Source of the DNA: Rotaria sordida
Taxonomy: Eukaryota; Rotifera; Eurotatoria; Philodinida; Philodinidae
Assembly (NCBI GenBank): GCA_905250125.1
Contig: CAJNOL010000106.1
Coordinates: 62,001-126,000 of the forward strand
DNA length: 64,000 bases
Reading direction: 5' to 3'
Both the position numbers and the translations under genes were made by a program. A model generated the notes under the pieces. The model saw only the letters and a list, made by a program, of their open reading frames with translations. It ran no database searches and was not told the DNA's origin. This document shows, in pieces, positions 24,569-38,900 of this stretch. Every line of letters begins with the position of its first letter. Within the stretch, counting starts at the first letter, position 1.

Positions 24569-26580
24569 TTAAAATATAAGAATGCCTAATTTTGCTCGAT
24601 TTTTTTCCAAATCAACTTTTCTTCGTGTACGTCCATCAGTCGTATCTGAACAACGTAATGAATCAATTGAATGTAAAATTTCACCAAGTTGACGTAGTTT
24701 TGTTGATTTTAATGATGATTGATCAGTAGTTGATTCCAGAGGTTGTCGTTGAACATTTGAAACTTTTTGTTGATCGAAATCTATTTGATCTTGTTCATCA
24801 GTTTTTATTTCAGAAAATGGTTCAAGAATTTGTTCAATAGGATTTGAACGTATTAATTCATTTAAATGAGCATATTCACGATCACGAAGACGTGCTATAG
24901 CTATTGTACGTTCCGATGTATCATCATTACTTGCTTCCATCATATCAATTTTACTTGAAGGACGAAGTTTTTTAGTAGTTTTACGATCTTGTATCATCCA
25001 TTTAGGTGGTGGTGTACGAGATGTATATTTTCTATTAAGACAAAATTTGAAAAAAAAAATAAAGAAAATTAAAAAGAAAAGTATTTAATTAAACGAACCC
25101 AACATCATTTTCTTCACTAAGAAATGATTTAGCTTCATCATATGTTAAATCAGATTCATCGGAAAGACGTGAAATAGGTGGTGAAATATTAATTCGTTGT
25201 TTTTTTATTAAATCATTTTTATCTTTTTGTTGTTTATTATAAAATTCTCTTGATTCAATATCTGTCACTTGTCGACGAAGTAATGGTAAATAACGATTTG
25301 ATGGACTTAAAAATCTTTCTGGATGAAGACGAAATTCTTGTAATGAATTTTTTGCTGAATTTATTCGTGATAATGATCGTTTAGGTTTTGATGAATGTTT
25401 AATTTGTTCATTTATATTATCAATATTTGATGATATTGTTTGTACTGGTGGAGCTGAATTTGATGTACGAGTATTATATGATGAACTAGATGATTGAATA
25501 TCATTTGCTGATATTATATTTTGTTGTATTTCTTTGTCTACATTGTATGAATGTGATTTTCGGCTGACATGAGCTGATTGACTAGTTAAATATGTACCAT
25601 CAGTATTAATTCGAAATTGAACATGACGTTTTTGAGAATCATCATCAACTGGTGTTGCACTTGAATTTGTAACAATTGGCTAAAAAAATCATAATTCATT
25701 TAAATTATATCATACGATCATCTATGAAGTAATAAATCTCAAGAAGGACTTTATTGAGAAATGATTTCTTTTTTGTTTTGTCTGCTTTATAAATACATAC
25801 CGTATCACTAGTAGTTTTACTTTCAGTTAATTTTCTACTTATTGGTGATGATCCATATGATCGAATATGTTTTTTATTATGTTGAAGAAATGTTTCAGCA
25901 AGTGATGCACTAGTTTGTGTACGTGCACTAGCAGATAAATTTCTTTTCATTGATGATGGTGTTACAGATGGTGATCGTGATGGACTTCGTTTAGATGATG
26001 AATTTTCTTCTAGAAATATTTTTGGATCAATATGATCTTCTTCATTATTATTTGTATCAGCATATTTACAACATTTTCGAACATAACTTAATGTTCTATA
26101 TTGAATAAAAAAAATAAAGGAAAAACATAATTGAGTTTTATATGAGAAAAAGAAAAAAATTATTATTTTTTTTTTTTTTTGTTACTTAAGTATAGCTGGA
26201 TTCTCTTTATGTTTTAATGCTTGTTTATTGGCAAATAATTTTTGATCGAAATTTCTTCGTTCAATTACTTTTTGTCGTTGTTCACCTAATTGAAGTAGAT
26301 GAATATCAAGTTTTCGACCAATTTGCGAATATGAACTTTCTGAACGTTTTTGTACTGATACTGTTCCTAATGAAGCGGATGTTGTTTTTGCTGTATCACT
26401 AATTGATAAACTTCGTCCTTTATATGCCCAACGTTCAATACGTTGTTTACGAACAAGAAAATGACCCAAACGTCGTGGAATATCGGAATTTTTATTAATT
26501 TTATCGTTTTGTGCCATAGTAAAACTGTGTGTTGATGCAGTCATTGCTCTTGGTTTTGTGATTGTTTCGTCAATTGCCAT
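24569..26580 (-). CDS. Unrecognised low-complexity, Ser/Lys/Arg-rich protein, 577 aa
   Basis: Four exons: 26186-26580, 25801-26095, 25099-25679 and 24569-25031; 1734 nt in total with matched phases (2, 0, 2). The product is hydrophilic, without signal peptide or membrane segment. The first exon has a basic stretch (RRLGHFLVRKQRIERW) and a charged, probably helical run (EQRQKVIERRNFDQKLFANK). The middle is Ser/Pro/Arg-rich (SKRSPSRSPSVTPSS) with phosphorylation-like sites, and the end has short charged helices. I find no catalytic or zinc-binding motif. It may be a cytoskeletal or centrosomal scaffold, but that is a guess from composition. An acceptor-like TTTTTTAG lies 10 nt upstream of the ATG, compatible with a 5' UTR intron or spliced-leader site. 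Confidence 0.75.
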
Positions 26581-27637
26581 CTTGATCTACTAAAAAATAA
26601 AAATGTCGAATACAAGACATACCGGAAGAGTAATTTAAAAAAGAAAAGGGACATAGCAGACTTACAAAGTCAAGAATTTAATAGATTCTATCGTTTATAC
26701 ATACTGTTGTATAGATTGCTTTCTCTTTTCTAAATTTTTTAATGAACTATTTATATTAGTCTTTTGGCTTTTTTCTTTTCTTTTTTCTTCTCTTCTCATA
26801 AAATACGAAAACAATCTTATTTCTACAAACATATATAGTTGTTATGATGACAGCAAGTCATTTACATCATCAACCATATAACAGCACTGACGACGACGAC
26901 AACAACAACAACAATAGCAATATTAACGCTTGCTGTTCAAGTATCGTTTTTATTAAAAGAAAAAAAAAGTACATTACATGCACGACACATCTGTCGATCG
27001 TAACTGTTTTTATACGTCATTTAACATATTCCGTTTAACATGTTGTCAAGAAGCTTTATATTAACATAGACGAAAAAAAAGAAAAACTTCAATGTTGACT
27101 TTTAACTGTGAACACTAATTATTGATAGAATATAATGATGATGGTAGGTAAATACGTAATGAGAATAACAACTAGTCAAAATAATCTAGTCTATAGTTGA
27201 TAGGAGTATCTTGAATATGAAATATTTCTTCGTCAAGAAAAATATTATATGTTTAAAATTCAAGGATAACACAATCAATAATCATTGATTTTTTAATTTA
27301 GTAAGATGTCAATCTGTTTTCTTTTTGTTGAATAATAAGATATCTGGATTTTATCATAAGAATATTGCAGTTAAACGATGGTTCTGTCCTAATCATAACC
27401 AGAAAATTTTTTTTTTTATATGCATTTATATTCATTCTATTGATTATATATGTCAAGATCAATTCCAAATCATTTCTTATGTCAATAATCTCAAAAGTAG
27501 TTTTCTTTTATTCGTTATATTTTAAAAAGATTTGAATACAACAAAACAAAATTCACGAAAGTAAAATGCAACTAGCTGTTTTTATTTTATAAAAAGAATT
27601 AATTTCAACAAAAAAAAAAAAAAGAAATGATGAACTT
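26581..27637. other. Intergenic region
   Basis: No coding exon recognised. A (GAC)n/(AAC)n microsatellite-like run occurs at about 26890-26916. Confidence 0.45.
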
Positions 27638-29382
27638 TTAAACATTTGTTTCGCTATATTCTTTAATAAGATTACCAGCAATTACTAATCGTTGAACTAA
27701 ATATTAAAAAATAAAATAAAATAAATTCAACATATTAATGAAATAAAAACAAAAAAAAGACACTTACTTTCACTTGTTCCTTCATATATTTCTGTTATAC
27801 GTGCATCACGATAATGACGTTCAGCTGGCATATCACTAACATAACCCATTCCACCTAAAATTTGTATAGCTTGATGAGCATTAAATGTAGCACATTCTGA
27901 TGCAGCTAATTTTGCCATAGCAGCAAATTTTGTAAATGGTTGACCAGATGATTTTAATGCTGCAGCTTTCCATGTTAATAAACGAGCAGATTGTAAACGC
28001 ATTTCCATATCTGAACAAAGCAAAAGAGAATTATATAAAAGAAAAATTATTATGTTTTTTTTTGGATAATTTACCAGCTAATTTCATTTGTATCGTTTGC
28101 ATTTGTGTTAATTGTTTACCAAATACTTGTCGTTTTTGTGCATAATCAATTGCACATTCAAGTGATGCTTGAGCAATTCCTAATGCTTGACCTGCTATAC
28201 CAATACGACCTGAGTCAAGTGTTGTCACTAAAATATAAAATCATTAAAAATATAAAACGAAAAATTATTTTCATTTAATTGATTGTATTTTTTTACTTGC
28301 AATTTTGAATCCATCACCTTTTTTACCAAGTAAATTTTCTTTTGGAATGATACAATCATCAAATATAAGATTACATGTTGAACTAGCTTTGATACCTAAT
28401 TTATCTTCTCTTTTGCCTAATGATAAACCTTCTGTTGGTTTTTTGACAATAAATGCACTAATGCCTTTATGTTTAAGTGATTTATCCGTTGTTGCAAATA
28501 TGACTGCTGCTTCGGATTCATATCCATTTGTACTAAAAAATTTTATCAGAACAAAATCTAAGAAAGTTTCTTTTATCTACTTACATCCATGATTTTGTAC
28601 CATTAATTACAAAGTTTGAACTGTCATGTTCTTTAACTGTCGTACTTGCTGCACCTGCATCGGAACCATTACCTAATAAATAATAATAAAATTCAATTTA
28701 GTACATGAAGAGAATTGTGACAAACCAGGTTCAGAAAGAGCAAAACATCCAACTCGATCACCATGAAGAAATGGTTTAACAAACTGTTCGATTTGTTGTT
28801 CATTTCCATATTTGACGATAGGTCCGATATAAAGAGACTAAAAGAATTCTATACTAAGTATTTCGTTTTTTTTTTCTTTTCTTCTCATCAATAGAAACCT
28901 TACATTATGAGCAGACATAACAACACCAGTACTAGCACATCCACGTGATATTTCTTCCATAGCAATAGCATAAGCAAGTGCATCTAAACCAGAGCCACCT
29001 AATGATTCATTGACTTCAACACACATCAAACCAAGATCACCTATTTTTTTAATCTAAACAAATTTTTCAATTATTTTTGAATGTTTTTGTTTTTTTTTCT
29101 TCAAAATATAACATACAATTTCTGTTGGATATCGATGTGTTTTATCAAGTTCACTAGCAATTGGTTTTAGTTCTCGATCAGCAAAATCATGACATGTTTT
29201 TCGAAGCATTTCATGTGATTCTGACAATGTAAAAAGAGATGAACCAATATTTGTTGACATTGCACATTGTTTGAAAGCATTTGCTTAAAACAGAAAGAAG
29301 AAAATTTTTTATTTACAAATGAAAAATTTTCATCACTTCTTCGAATAAATAGATTAATCAAATGATTTTGTCTTGTGAACAT
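27638..29382 (-). CDS. ACADS: Short-chain specific acyl-CoA dehydrogenase, mitochondrial, 417 aa
   Basis: Nine exons: 29337-29382, 29117-29283, 28904-29053, 28726-28837, 28585-28672, 28297-28532, 28075-28227, 27768-28010, 27638-27696; total 1254 nt. The N-terminus ([15 protein letters not shown]) is basic and fits a mitochondrial presequence. The enzyme catalyses FAD-dependent alpha,beta-dehydrogenation of butyryl-CoA-size substrates in beta-oxidation and passes electrons to ETF. Family blocks present: [31 protein letters not shown] (FAD and substrate site), [20 protein letters not shown], and [12 protein letters not shown] with the catalytic Glu in IYEG. Length is close to human ACADS (412 aa). 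An in-frame Met 15 nt upstream (29397) is an alternative start. The first intron is set at a GTGATG donor because it restores phase. Confidence 0.93.
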
Positions 29383-29510
29383 CTGAAGCAAAAACAATGA
29401 TTTTCTTAAATACTAACTGAGAAATTTCTTTTTTTTTTTTTTATTATTTATTAAACAAAGAAAAAATAGCACTGTTAAGAAGTTCGATTTTTTTTTGTTG
29501 TTGTTCTAAT

Positions 29511-32500
29511 CTATCGACATAAATGTTTAACAACATCTTTAATTAATATAATATTTTTAATATTATGCTCTTTGTGAAGAAATCCTTGTGTTTCTTTCAT
29601 TTTATTTGTATTAACCAATATTAATGTTGATGATTGATTATCATCAATTAATGGTGATAAATATTTTTCAATTATTTTCAATATTATATCTTCATTATAA
29701 ATAAATGAATTAATTTCATTTAATAAATTTTGATATTTTTCAATTGAATATGTATTAAGATATGAACGAATACAAACACTTGTTATACGACCTAATGTTG
29801 CTAAATGTTCTGTCAACATACAAATTGTTAAATTTCGTGCAGCATTAATACGTTTTGAATCTAATGGTATTTTCTGTTCAATGAGATTTTTAAGTGTTTC
29901 TATAGCACTTGTATAGGCTAATTTTAATTGAGAACATTGATTTATTGATATAAGAATAAGATTTGTTTCAATATCAAAATCAAATGCAATACCATAAGAA
30001 TAACCATTTGTACGACATGCTGTCCAAAGTGGACCATTTTCCATATCGAGATAATTTGAAAAGATTAAAAGTGAAACAATATCTTTTGGACATATTGGAA
30101 GACGTGTCCATCGAATGACATAACTAAACAAAAACAAAAAAAAGAAAAAATATTATTTTAGTTATGAATTCTAGACAAGAATATATCAGATAGTACAATT
30201 AACATCGATCAATATGATAGAAATCAGCTTTAGTGATCTGTTTTTTGGGCATTATTTATATGGTTTTTTATAGGACGAATTAGTGAAGCTTGAAACAAGC
30301 CGCAATCATTGATCAGCTTGATTAGTCTAGATTTTATAATTCACCTTTTGTATATTTCACTGAAGTCATTTTAATCTTATAGAGTGGAATAGATATCTTG
30401 AATAATATGTTAATTGAAATAGATGAAACCACTTCTCATGATGTGGACAAATCCGAATTTCGTGGAGTTTTCTTTTATAGGATGACATTTCCATTTATGA
30501 ATAAAATATACTAAAATGTAAGATAAATAGATATATCTTTGAAGTTTTTTTTTGAATGCCTAAGTTTAGCATATGAAAGAAAAATAAAAATATAGAATTT
30601 ATTAAAATTTTCAAATGTGACAAGTCGAAAGGCTTCAATTTTAATATTATTTCATGTCAAATAACAGTAAACTTTAATAATGACACTTCACAAATGGCTA
30701 CATCATGATTTCTTAGACTAAATAAGAAAAAATGTCCACAAAGCTAAATCAACAGGAGAAACAAACATGATTGCATTGTAGAATCAAGACAAAATTTATT
30801 AGGTTCATAATCAAAATCATTCTCGTCAATCGTATAGAATATCTTGATATAGATATCGATAACAAAAAGAATACAAATTTCTTTTGAAAACTATTAAAAT
30901 TCAAGAAAAGATCATCTTAATATTCTCATTTTACTTAAATCAAATCGTTTTTATTAGCCATTGATGTGAAGATTTCTAACTTTGTCTGAAGAGTTTTATT
31001 TTGAATAGATCGATTTTAAAAATTTTGTCACATCAATATAAAAGATTGTGTATGACAAAGAAAAATCAATTTGTTCTATATAGAAAAACTTACCCTGATT
31101 CTTCATGTTGATTACCAATAATTGTAGCCGATGATGATAATGATGGTAATATTGGAGTGTATTTTTCTTTGATTTCATTGTTTTTCATTTCTATTTGACT
31201 TTTTAATTTACTTTCATGCATAAATTGATCAATAATAGACCAATTTTCTTCAATTAATTCCATATTTCCACATATGGTCAAATGCATATGAGATAAATTT
31301 TTTAAAATAAATAATTGAATACATTCAAGTTTTGATATAATTTCATTTTGATATTTATTTGGTTGTTTACAAATTTTTTCAAATAAATTTTTTTGTAAAA
31401 AAATATTCATTTGATGATAATAATTATTTAAATCTTTTGAATTAATTAAACAATTAAAATATGCTTCATGAATTGTATGACCATCTTGTAATGCTTCAAT
31501 AAGATTTTTTAATTGTTTTTCACATTCTTCAATTATTATTTTATAATCATTAAATATTGTTCCATAAAGTACATAACGAATATAATCAATTGTATTTTTA
31601 TAGATTTCATTATTACTTATTGATTGTAAAGATATAATAAATGTATCAACATAATGAGTATAAACATATCTTGATTGTGTAGGTGTTGATGATGATTGAC
31701 CATTTGATACACTATAACTAAGAATATCACGAGACATAAGTTCACAAAAATGATATTTATCTAAATTAATATTGTCATATTGAATAGACGTATGAAAAAG
31801 TAAATTAGAAAAAAGTGGAAGATATAATTGAAGATCTTGAGGTAAATCTTTTAATGGAATATGTAAAGTATATCGATTAAAATGACTTGTTGGACTATGA
31901 AAAAGATCAATTTGATCTTTATTGGAATAATATTCTATTTGTGGTAGATGTAATTGATTATTAAATGAAATTAATGAATGTGAAATATTAGCACATTCAC
32001 ATGATGATTTTTTATTATTGGAACGAGCTTGATCAAGTTCATCTTTTAATTTTTGAAGATCATTTGAACTAAGTGAATCAAGACGTTCAGCAATTCGTTG
32101 TTCTTCTTGTTCTAAATAGAAAAAAAAATATAACTGACTCTCAGTTAGATAAATATATAAATAATGGAATTTCCAAAAAGAAATTCAATATCGAAAATGA
32201 CAGTTCACACAGAAGTGTTCGATTCATTTTATTGATTTGAAAAATACGTAGTCAACAATTTTATATTTAGATTACATCTCAGTTTAGATTAAGACTAATC
32301 GCATTCTATGGCTGAGTTTATCTTAAAATCTACTTTTACGAAGGAAGATTTTTTAAGCATGACTCGCCAATTGAATTGATAAGTAGATTCCAACTAGACT
32401 AGTAGAATTCTATGAGAGTTCGTTCTTGCATGCTATCCTTCTCTGGTTATTACAATTTTGACGGAATTCTTCATCTCTGGTAAAGTATTGGTTTTGAAAT

Positions 32501-35493
32501 TTTGTTTCTTTTCTTTAGATCTACATTCAATTTTTAATTTACCTTGTTGTTCAACTAATAATTCACTACTTGGTCTAAGTAAAATAATAGTTCTTTTCGT
32601 TGAATCCCATTCTAAAAGATATTTTTTAATAAGTTCATGCCAATATAGAATCGGTCGATTTAATAAACTTTCTAAGTATTTTTGATTTTGTAAAAATTTA
32701 TCTAAATGTTGTTCATTATCATTTTCATTATTGATATTTGATATAGATAATTCTGATATATGATCTAAACAACATAAATCAATAAGAAAATCGAATGGTT
32801 CATTTTCAATTTCATTTAAATGTAATTCTATTTTCTTTTTTATATTTTGTTGTAATTGTTTATAAAATTGATCATTATCTATTTGAGAATTAAGAATTGA
32901 ATAAAGTACAGATGAATATTTGTCAGCAACTATTGTTAAATTATCAATTTCAACACCTTAAATCAAAAGAAAATAGTTTAATTGATGTAATATATGAACT
33001 CGAACTCTTTTCGGAATATTTATAATGCATTAGAATCTACATGATACTCATGCTTCAAACTTAAAAACGATTTATCAGTTGGTACACTCCCTCATTAGTC
33101 AAGGTTAGAAGTATAAAATTTTTTGCTAAATTCAATATTGACCTTATTCTAAGATTTCTAAATTCAATCGATGAAGCATTTATTTCTTTCATTCAAATTG
33201 TTTCTTCTTCTTTGAAGAAAAATAAATGAATAATAAGTGAATCTAATATGATGATAATATTAATTAAAAATAACAATTTTTCTTCTATAAACAATACACA
33301 AACCTTCAAATGTAATCGTTAAAACTCTTTGTGGATAATTAAACCAATCATGATCAATTAATGAACATAATGTATTTGGTAATTCAATAAATTCTTTATA
33401 AAAAATTGAAATATCTTCATCAAATAATGTTGTTAATAAAACATCAAGTGCTGTATAAATTTCCATTTCATAAATTGATTCTAATCGATAACCAAATGCA
33501 ACTTGTCCTAAATTTTCATCATTATCTTCAACAGGATAACAAATTTCTTTATATTCATTCATATTACGTTGAAATATTGCACTATCTGTTTCACTTGTTG
33601 GTAATAATGGATTTGGTGATGGTGGACTAGATGAATCTTCATGTGATACCATTAATTCTGAATCACAAAATGATGATTCAGTAGCTTCATTTGTTGTTAA
33701 TTGAACAGATAATTTTGTTGCATCAATAGATTGTTGATTATTTTTTATATTTAGATTTAATAAAGTTGAATTTTCATCAAAACTTGCTGATTTAATATGT
33801 ATAAAAGGAAATTTATCATCATTTAATTTTGGTTTTTTTCTTTGATTTTCATTTAATAAATATTCACTAGAAAATTTTTGACAATTATCATATTGAAAAA
33901 AATTTTCTTGTTCATATTTATTTAATATTTGTAATATTTCATTAATATTTATACCACCACCACATAAAATAATAGCAACATTATTTGGTATATAAAATTT
34001 TTGATGAAATTTTTTTATTTTATCTAATGTTAATTCATTACGTATAGATTCAAGACGACCACCACATTCATAATGATATGGTGATTCATCTGACCATAAA
34101 TCACGTAATATAGAATATAAAAGAATTTCATCTGGTTGATTTTCACTTGCTTGTATTTCACTATAAACAACACCAGCATCATCACCTGTCTCACCGGATA
34201 TATGATGAACTTCAGTTAAATAACAATCATTTAATAATAATGGATAAAATATATGATCAAGATAAATAGGAAGAAGTGTGGATAAAGACTGATGATTAAC
34301 AGTTGTTAATTCATATGTTGTCATATCACGATATGTTGTAGCATTTGTACCCAAAGAATAATTTTGAGCAGAAATATAATCAAGATAACCTTGTTGAGGA
34401 TAATTACGACTACCCATAAAAATTAGATGTTCTAAATAATAAGATTATAATGAATGAATTTATTATGATATCAAGAATTGTTTATAAAGATAAGAAGTTA
34501 AGTAATATTATAGTTCGAAATTATGTTTTAAATTTGCAAAATTCATAATCTTTTTTCAACATTTAAAATCGAAATAACAATTTCAAAGTCTTTTCTCATT
34601 GATACAAATCGTGAGAAAATATCCAATCAGAGAATTATCAACTTTTGAATATCAAAAAGATTGCTTTTTTGACAAATAAAAAATGTTGTATATATTCATT
34701 TTAGCTTTTTTTTTCTTTTATTTACAGACATTATTAAATGAAACTTGACTCTATATACAAGTTTGTTCTTCAGTAAAGTTTCAACTCATAACCGTTCGAA
34801 AGTTTGATTAATTGGGCATATGTGAAGTATAGAGTTTCCTAGATTGTAAATGTTACTGATATTTTTTTGTAGTAAAGAAATCGTTTGATTGAAATTTCTT
34901 ATGAAATTCCATTAGGGTTCTATGGAAAATTTGTTTTTGACTGTAGAAGGAACGGTTTGTATGTGAATAGTACGTTTTTATCTCATTTCGAGATATAAGA
35001 AAGAAATTTATAATTGAACTTTCATTATTTCGTCTAATAAAAATTGTTGTCTCTAATTTGGATGAATCAGTTATTAAAATTAGATATAATTTAAGATTTG
35101 GAATTGATTCGCAACCCGTCAATATTTATGAAATACAATATATTCTATCTTTCAATAATGAAGTATAATATTCACTTTTTGTAGGCACACAAAGTACTAC
35201 AATAATTTATTCAATCTATCAAATGAATCATTATTGAATAAAGTTTCTTCTTTAATCAAATAATATTTCTTTGATATTAAAATATTTATGAAAAATAATT
35301 TACCTAATGTATGCGCACAACCAGTATCATCATATGGTTTTGTTTGTACACATATCTCAAGTTTAATTAAGGGTAATGATACATTAATATGATATAATTT
35401 CATCCTCGTTTGTTTCGATTGATATTTTTCAATATTAAATGTTGGTTGACAATATGATGATTTTAAATCAAAATTTGATTGGACTCTAGCCAT
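29511..35493 (-). CDS. M16 family zinc metalloprotease (C05D11.1-like), 1120 aa
   Basis: Five exons: 35304-35493, 33304-34431, 32543-32956, 31094-32111, 29511-30123; total 3363 nt, all junctions in phase. The inverted zinc motif HTLEH (residues 61-65) is split by the first intron and followed by LIFMGSRNYPQQGYLD, then EVHHISGETGDDAGVVYSE with the third metal-ligand Glu. This is the M16C branch that includes C. elegans C05D11.1 and yeast YOL098C, related to insulysin and the presequence protease; substrates of this branch are poorly known. The four-domain clam-shell layout is expected over about 1000 residues. No clear presequence, so cytosolic location is likely. The ATG at 35493 lies directly after an acceptor-like ATTTACAG. 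The introns of 872 and 970 nt (34432-35303, 30124-31093) are unusually long here. Confidence 0.9.
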
Positions 35494-35821
35494 CTGTAAA
35501 TAATAAATCCTACAATTAATAATGCTTAATAATCGATTAGCATATTGAATCATTCATTATTTTTTAATTTATTTTTGTTCTAAAATAACATTTATACAAT
35601 GATTAGCGCGATGAACAAGTGAATATTTTAATAAAAAATAGACGAAATATAGAATAGAGAGAGCGAGAGATAATCATATCACATCGAAAAACAAAAACAA
35701 AAAATCAAATGTGAGCAGTATTAAGGAGTAAGATTATTCACAAAAAAAACAAAATGAGTTATATGAATAAATGCGAAAGAATTTGTGCAAATAGACTAGA
35801 ACCAAAAAAAAGAAACAAGCA

Positions 35822-35822
35822 T

Positions 35823-35854
<32 letters not shown>

Positions 35855-35855
35855 T
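35822..35855. repeat. (CA)n microsatellite followed by (AT)n
   Basis: About 12 CA units followed by a short AT run, in the 476-bp spacer between the TBC gene stop and the M16 gene start. Nothing else recognisable in the spacer. Confidence 0.9.
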
Positions 35856-35969
35856 TGGCCGTGCACAAAGAAAAGATAGTTATATTGCTATTAGTTCTCT
35901 CTACTTCTATATCTGAGCATAGATAAAAATGAAGAAACAAAAAAGAAAAAACAAGATGAAACTTCTTAT

Positions 35970-38900
35970 TTAAGCAATTAAATAAAATAATTCACAATTT
36001 GTATGATCAAAATTAATTTTATCAATTGCTTTGAATAATGTTGTTGCATTAAGATCATCAGGTAAACGTGTTAAAAATTGTAAACAATGAAATGTATCTA
36101 ATTGACATAAACGTTCTTCATATAAAGATAATATAGCTATTCCTGTACGAAATATGAATGCATCACCATCACGAAAAAATAAATCCCATATACGTGAAAC
36201 AACATCAAGTGGTAATGATTTTGAAAATATTGTAAAAAACCAATCTAATGCAAAACAATTTGGTTCAATTGACATTTGAATAAAATGTGCACTTAATTTA
36301 GGTAAATGATAATCAAGTAATTGTTTAAATAATTGTAAATATTTATCAATATTATTAAAACGATAAAATGTTTGAAAATATGGACGATGTAATAAATTTG
36401 AAAAACAAATAAATGAATCAAATAAATCAAGATTTAATAAAAACATTGCAGCAAGAAATGCTTGACCTTGTACATAACCAACTTCTGGACAAAGATATAC
36501 ATATATACAAAGTAATAATTGAAGATATTCTAAAAGATAAATTATTAAAATATATAATTAAATCACAATAACAATGGTTAATTCTTTTATGAACATAATT
36601 AATTTCCCCTTTCTAGAATAGAAGGTCATGAGTTTTCTAAAATGTTTTTTTTTTCAGAGATTCTACAGATTTTAATGCCTAAAAATCGGATTTTCTGGCG
36701 TTTAGTTGCTAATAATCTCTATTTGAATATTAGAAAAATTCTTCACTTTCTATTAGTAAAAAAACTAGTACGCAATAGAAAGCTATCTTTGAAAGACCGA
36801 GGTGAATTTTCATAATAAAATGCCATAACTTTTTATTCTTTACGAATTTTTCGTAACAGTATTTTATAACAAGATTAGAAGAATAACTTATGCTGAACTT
36901 TTTGTTCAAAACTGTCTTCTTTTCTCGTTTAACCGTGATGTAGATCTCTAGTCTTAAGTAAATATTTATTGATTATTGTATCTAATTATTCTTATTGAAA
37001 CAATCCTTGATTTTATGAACTGTACATAATAGGAATAATGCATTGTAATGTAAATATTAGTATATATTCAAATTTCTAATAACACCTGTAATAAAATCTA
37101 TCAACTGAATATCAAAAATCAAATTTGATTTTAATAATTGAAACGTGAAAATCTATTCTATAATTTATCCATATCATCTCATATTACTGAATATAATTAT
37201 CATCTTAAAGCAATTTGATAATAGACAACTCAGCCTTGGATGTTTCGAATTCTTAATTCAATGTAATCAATACTTTTTTTTTTTTTGTTTAATATTCAGA
37301 AATTTTTGCTTTGTTCACTAAGATCATCAAATATAGAAATAAGTATTATTCTCGATCTTGAATCATTCATTTCGATAAAATTTTTATGAATATTTATTCT
37401 TTCATATACGCACCATGATATGGTCCATGGTTTTGAAAAAGTCCCAATTGTGGAAATGTTCTTGATACATCAAGTTGTATAAGTTCAATATATGTACTTG
37501 TTGTTTCACTTGAATGTGAAAAAGTTCTTTGTAATTGTGGTGATAGTGAATGATTACTACGAGCATCTTCTGCCTAGAAAAGTTTCTTTGTAAATAAATA
37601 ATTCTTTTTTTTTTATCGTCATTTACTTGTTTTGTTTCTTCTAATTTTTCTCTTGCCATTTGTTCAAGTTGTGTAAAAAGTTCATATGTTAAACCAAGTT
37701 CATTTCCAATAGCCATTTTCCATACTTTTCCTCTTATTCCTAAAAATACAAATAGATAAAAATTTTGAATTTCTTTTTTTTTTGTGTCATACGTGGAGGT
37801 AAACCATGCCACCATAATTTATAAGCTTTAGAATTTAATGTTAAATCTGGACAATTATGTATTCCACCATATTTATCCCAATATGGTAAAATATCATGTG
37901 TCCATATTTTTAATGATTTTGAAACAAATTCTTCACGTTTTAATTTTAAACGTTGTCGTTGTTCTTCTTTTTCATCGAATAATTGTTGAGCACGTTTAGC
38001 TTCTAAACACATTTTTTGATATTCAACATGATGTTTTTGTGTTTCTTCATCTGATTTTGGTGGTAAATTTATAGGACGATTTTCAAATATTAAACCAGTA
38101 CTACTTGTTTTTGCTGTTACTGTTGTTGTACGTGTTGTTAATGTTGAAGAATTAAAACGATTTGAAAGACGATGTAACCAACTAAATGAATGTGATAATG
38201 ATGTTTGTTGATTATTATTAGTTGTTGATGTTGTTAGAAGAGATTGTGTAGAAATTTTTTCTGTTTTTAATGGAATAGTATAAGTAGTTGTAGTTGGTAA
38301 TTTTTTTGATTTTCCTTCATTATCTGTTTGTTCATCAATACTTTCTGCTGAAAGTGTTCGTTTAGGTTCTATCGAATCTTGACTAAAGAAGTAAAAAAAC
38401 TTATTTACAACCATACGATAAGAATGATAAAGGTCATGTGTTAAATTATATGTAGACAAAAAGTATAAGTTTTTTATGACTGTTAAATAAATTCATTTCT
38501 TTTTTTATTTAATCATAGTAATACGAAACAAAACAAAACAAAAAAGAGAAATTGATAAAAATTGTTGTTTTCTTATCAGTCGACAAACGTCTTTAGATAT
38601 AAATGTTTTTCTTACAATAAACAACTGATTAGTACGCAATATTAAAATATTCATTATCTACGGTACTTAATTCATATCAAGAAAGGACAAAGATTCACAA
38701 ACATGTTTATATTTATATGAATATTGCAATTTTTTTTACATTCATGCAATATACATATTTAACTGATAATTTGATCAAAAGAAGATCAAATTAGAGACAT
38801 GTTATGGTAATTTCGTTTATGACTCCTATCCGAACTGATGCCTGTATTTATTATAATAACGTACAGTTGTATTATAGAGCAATGAAACTATCGAGAAAAG

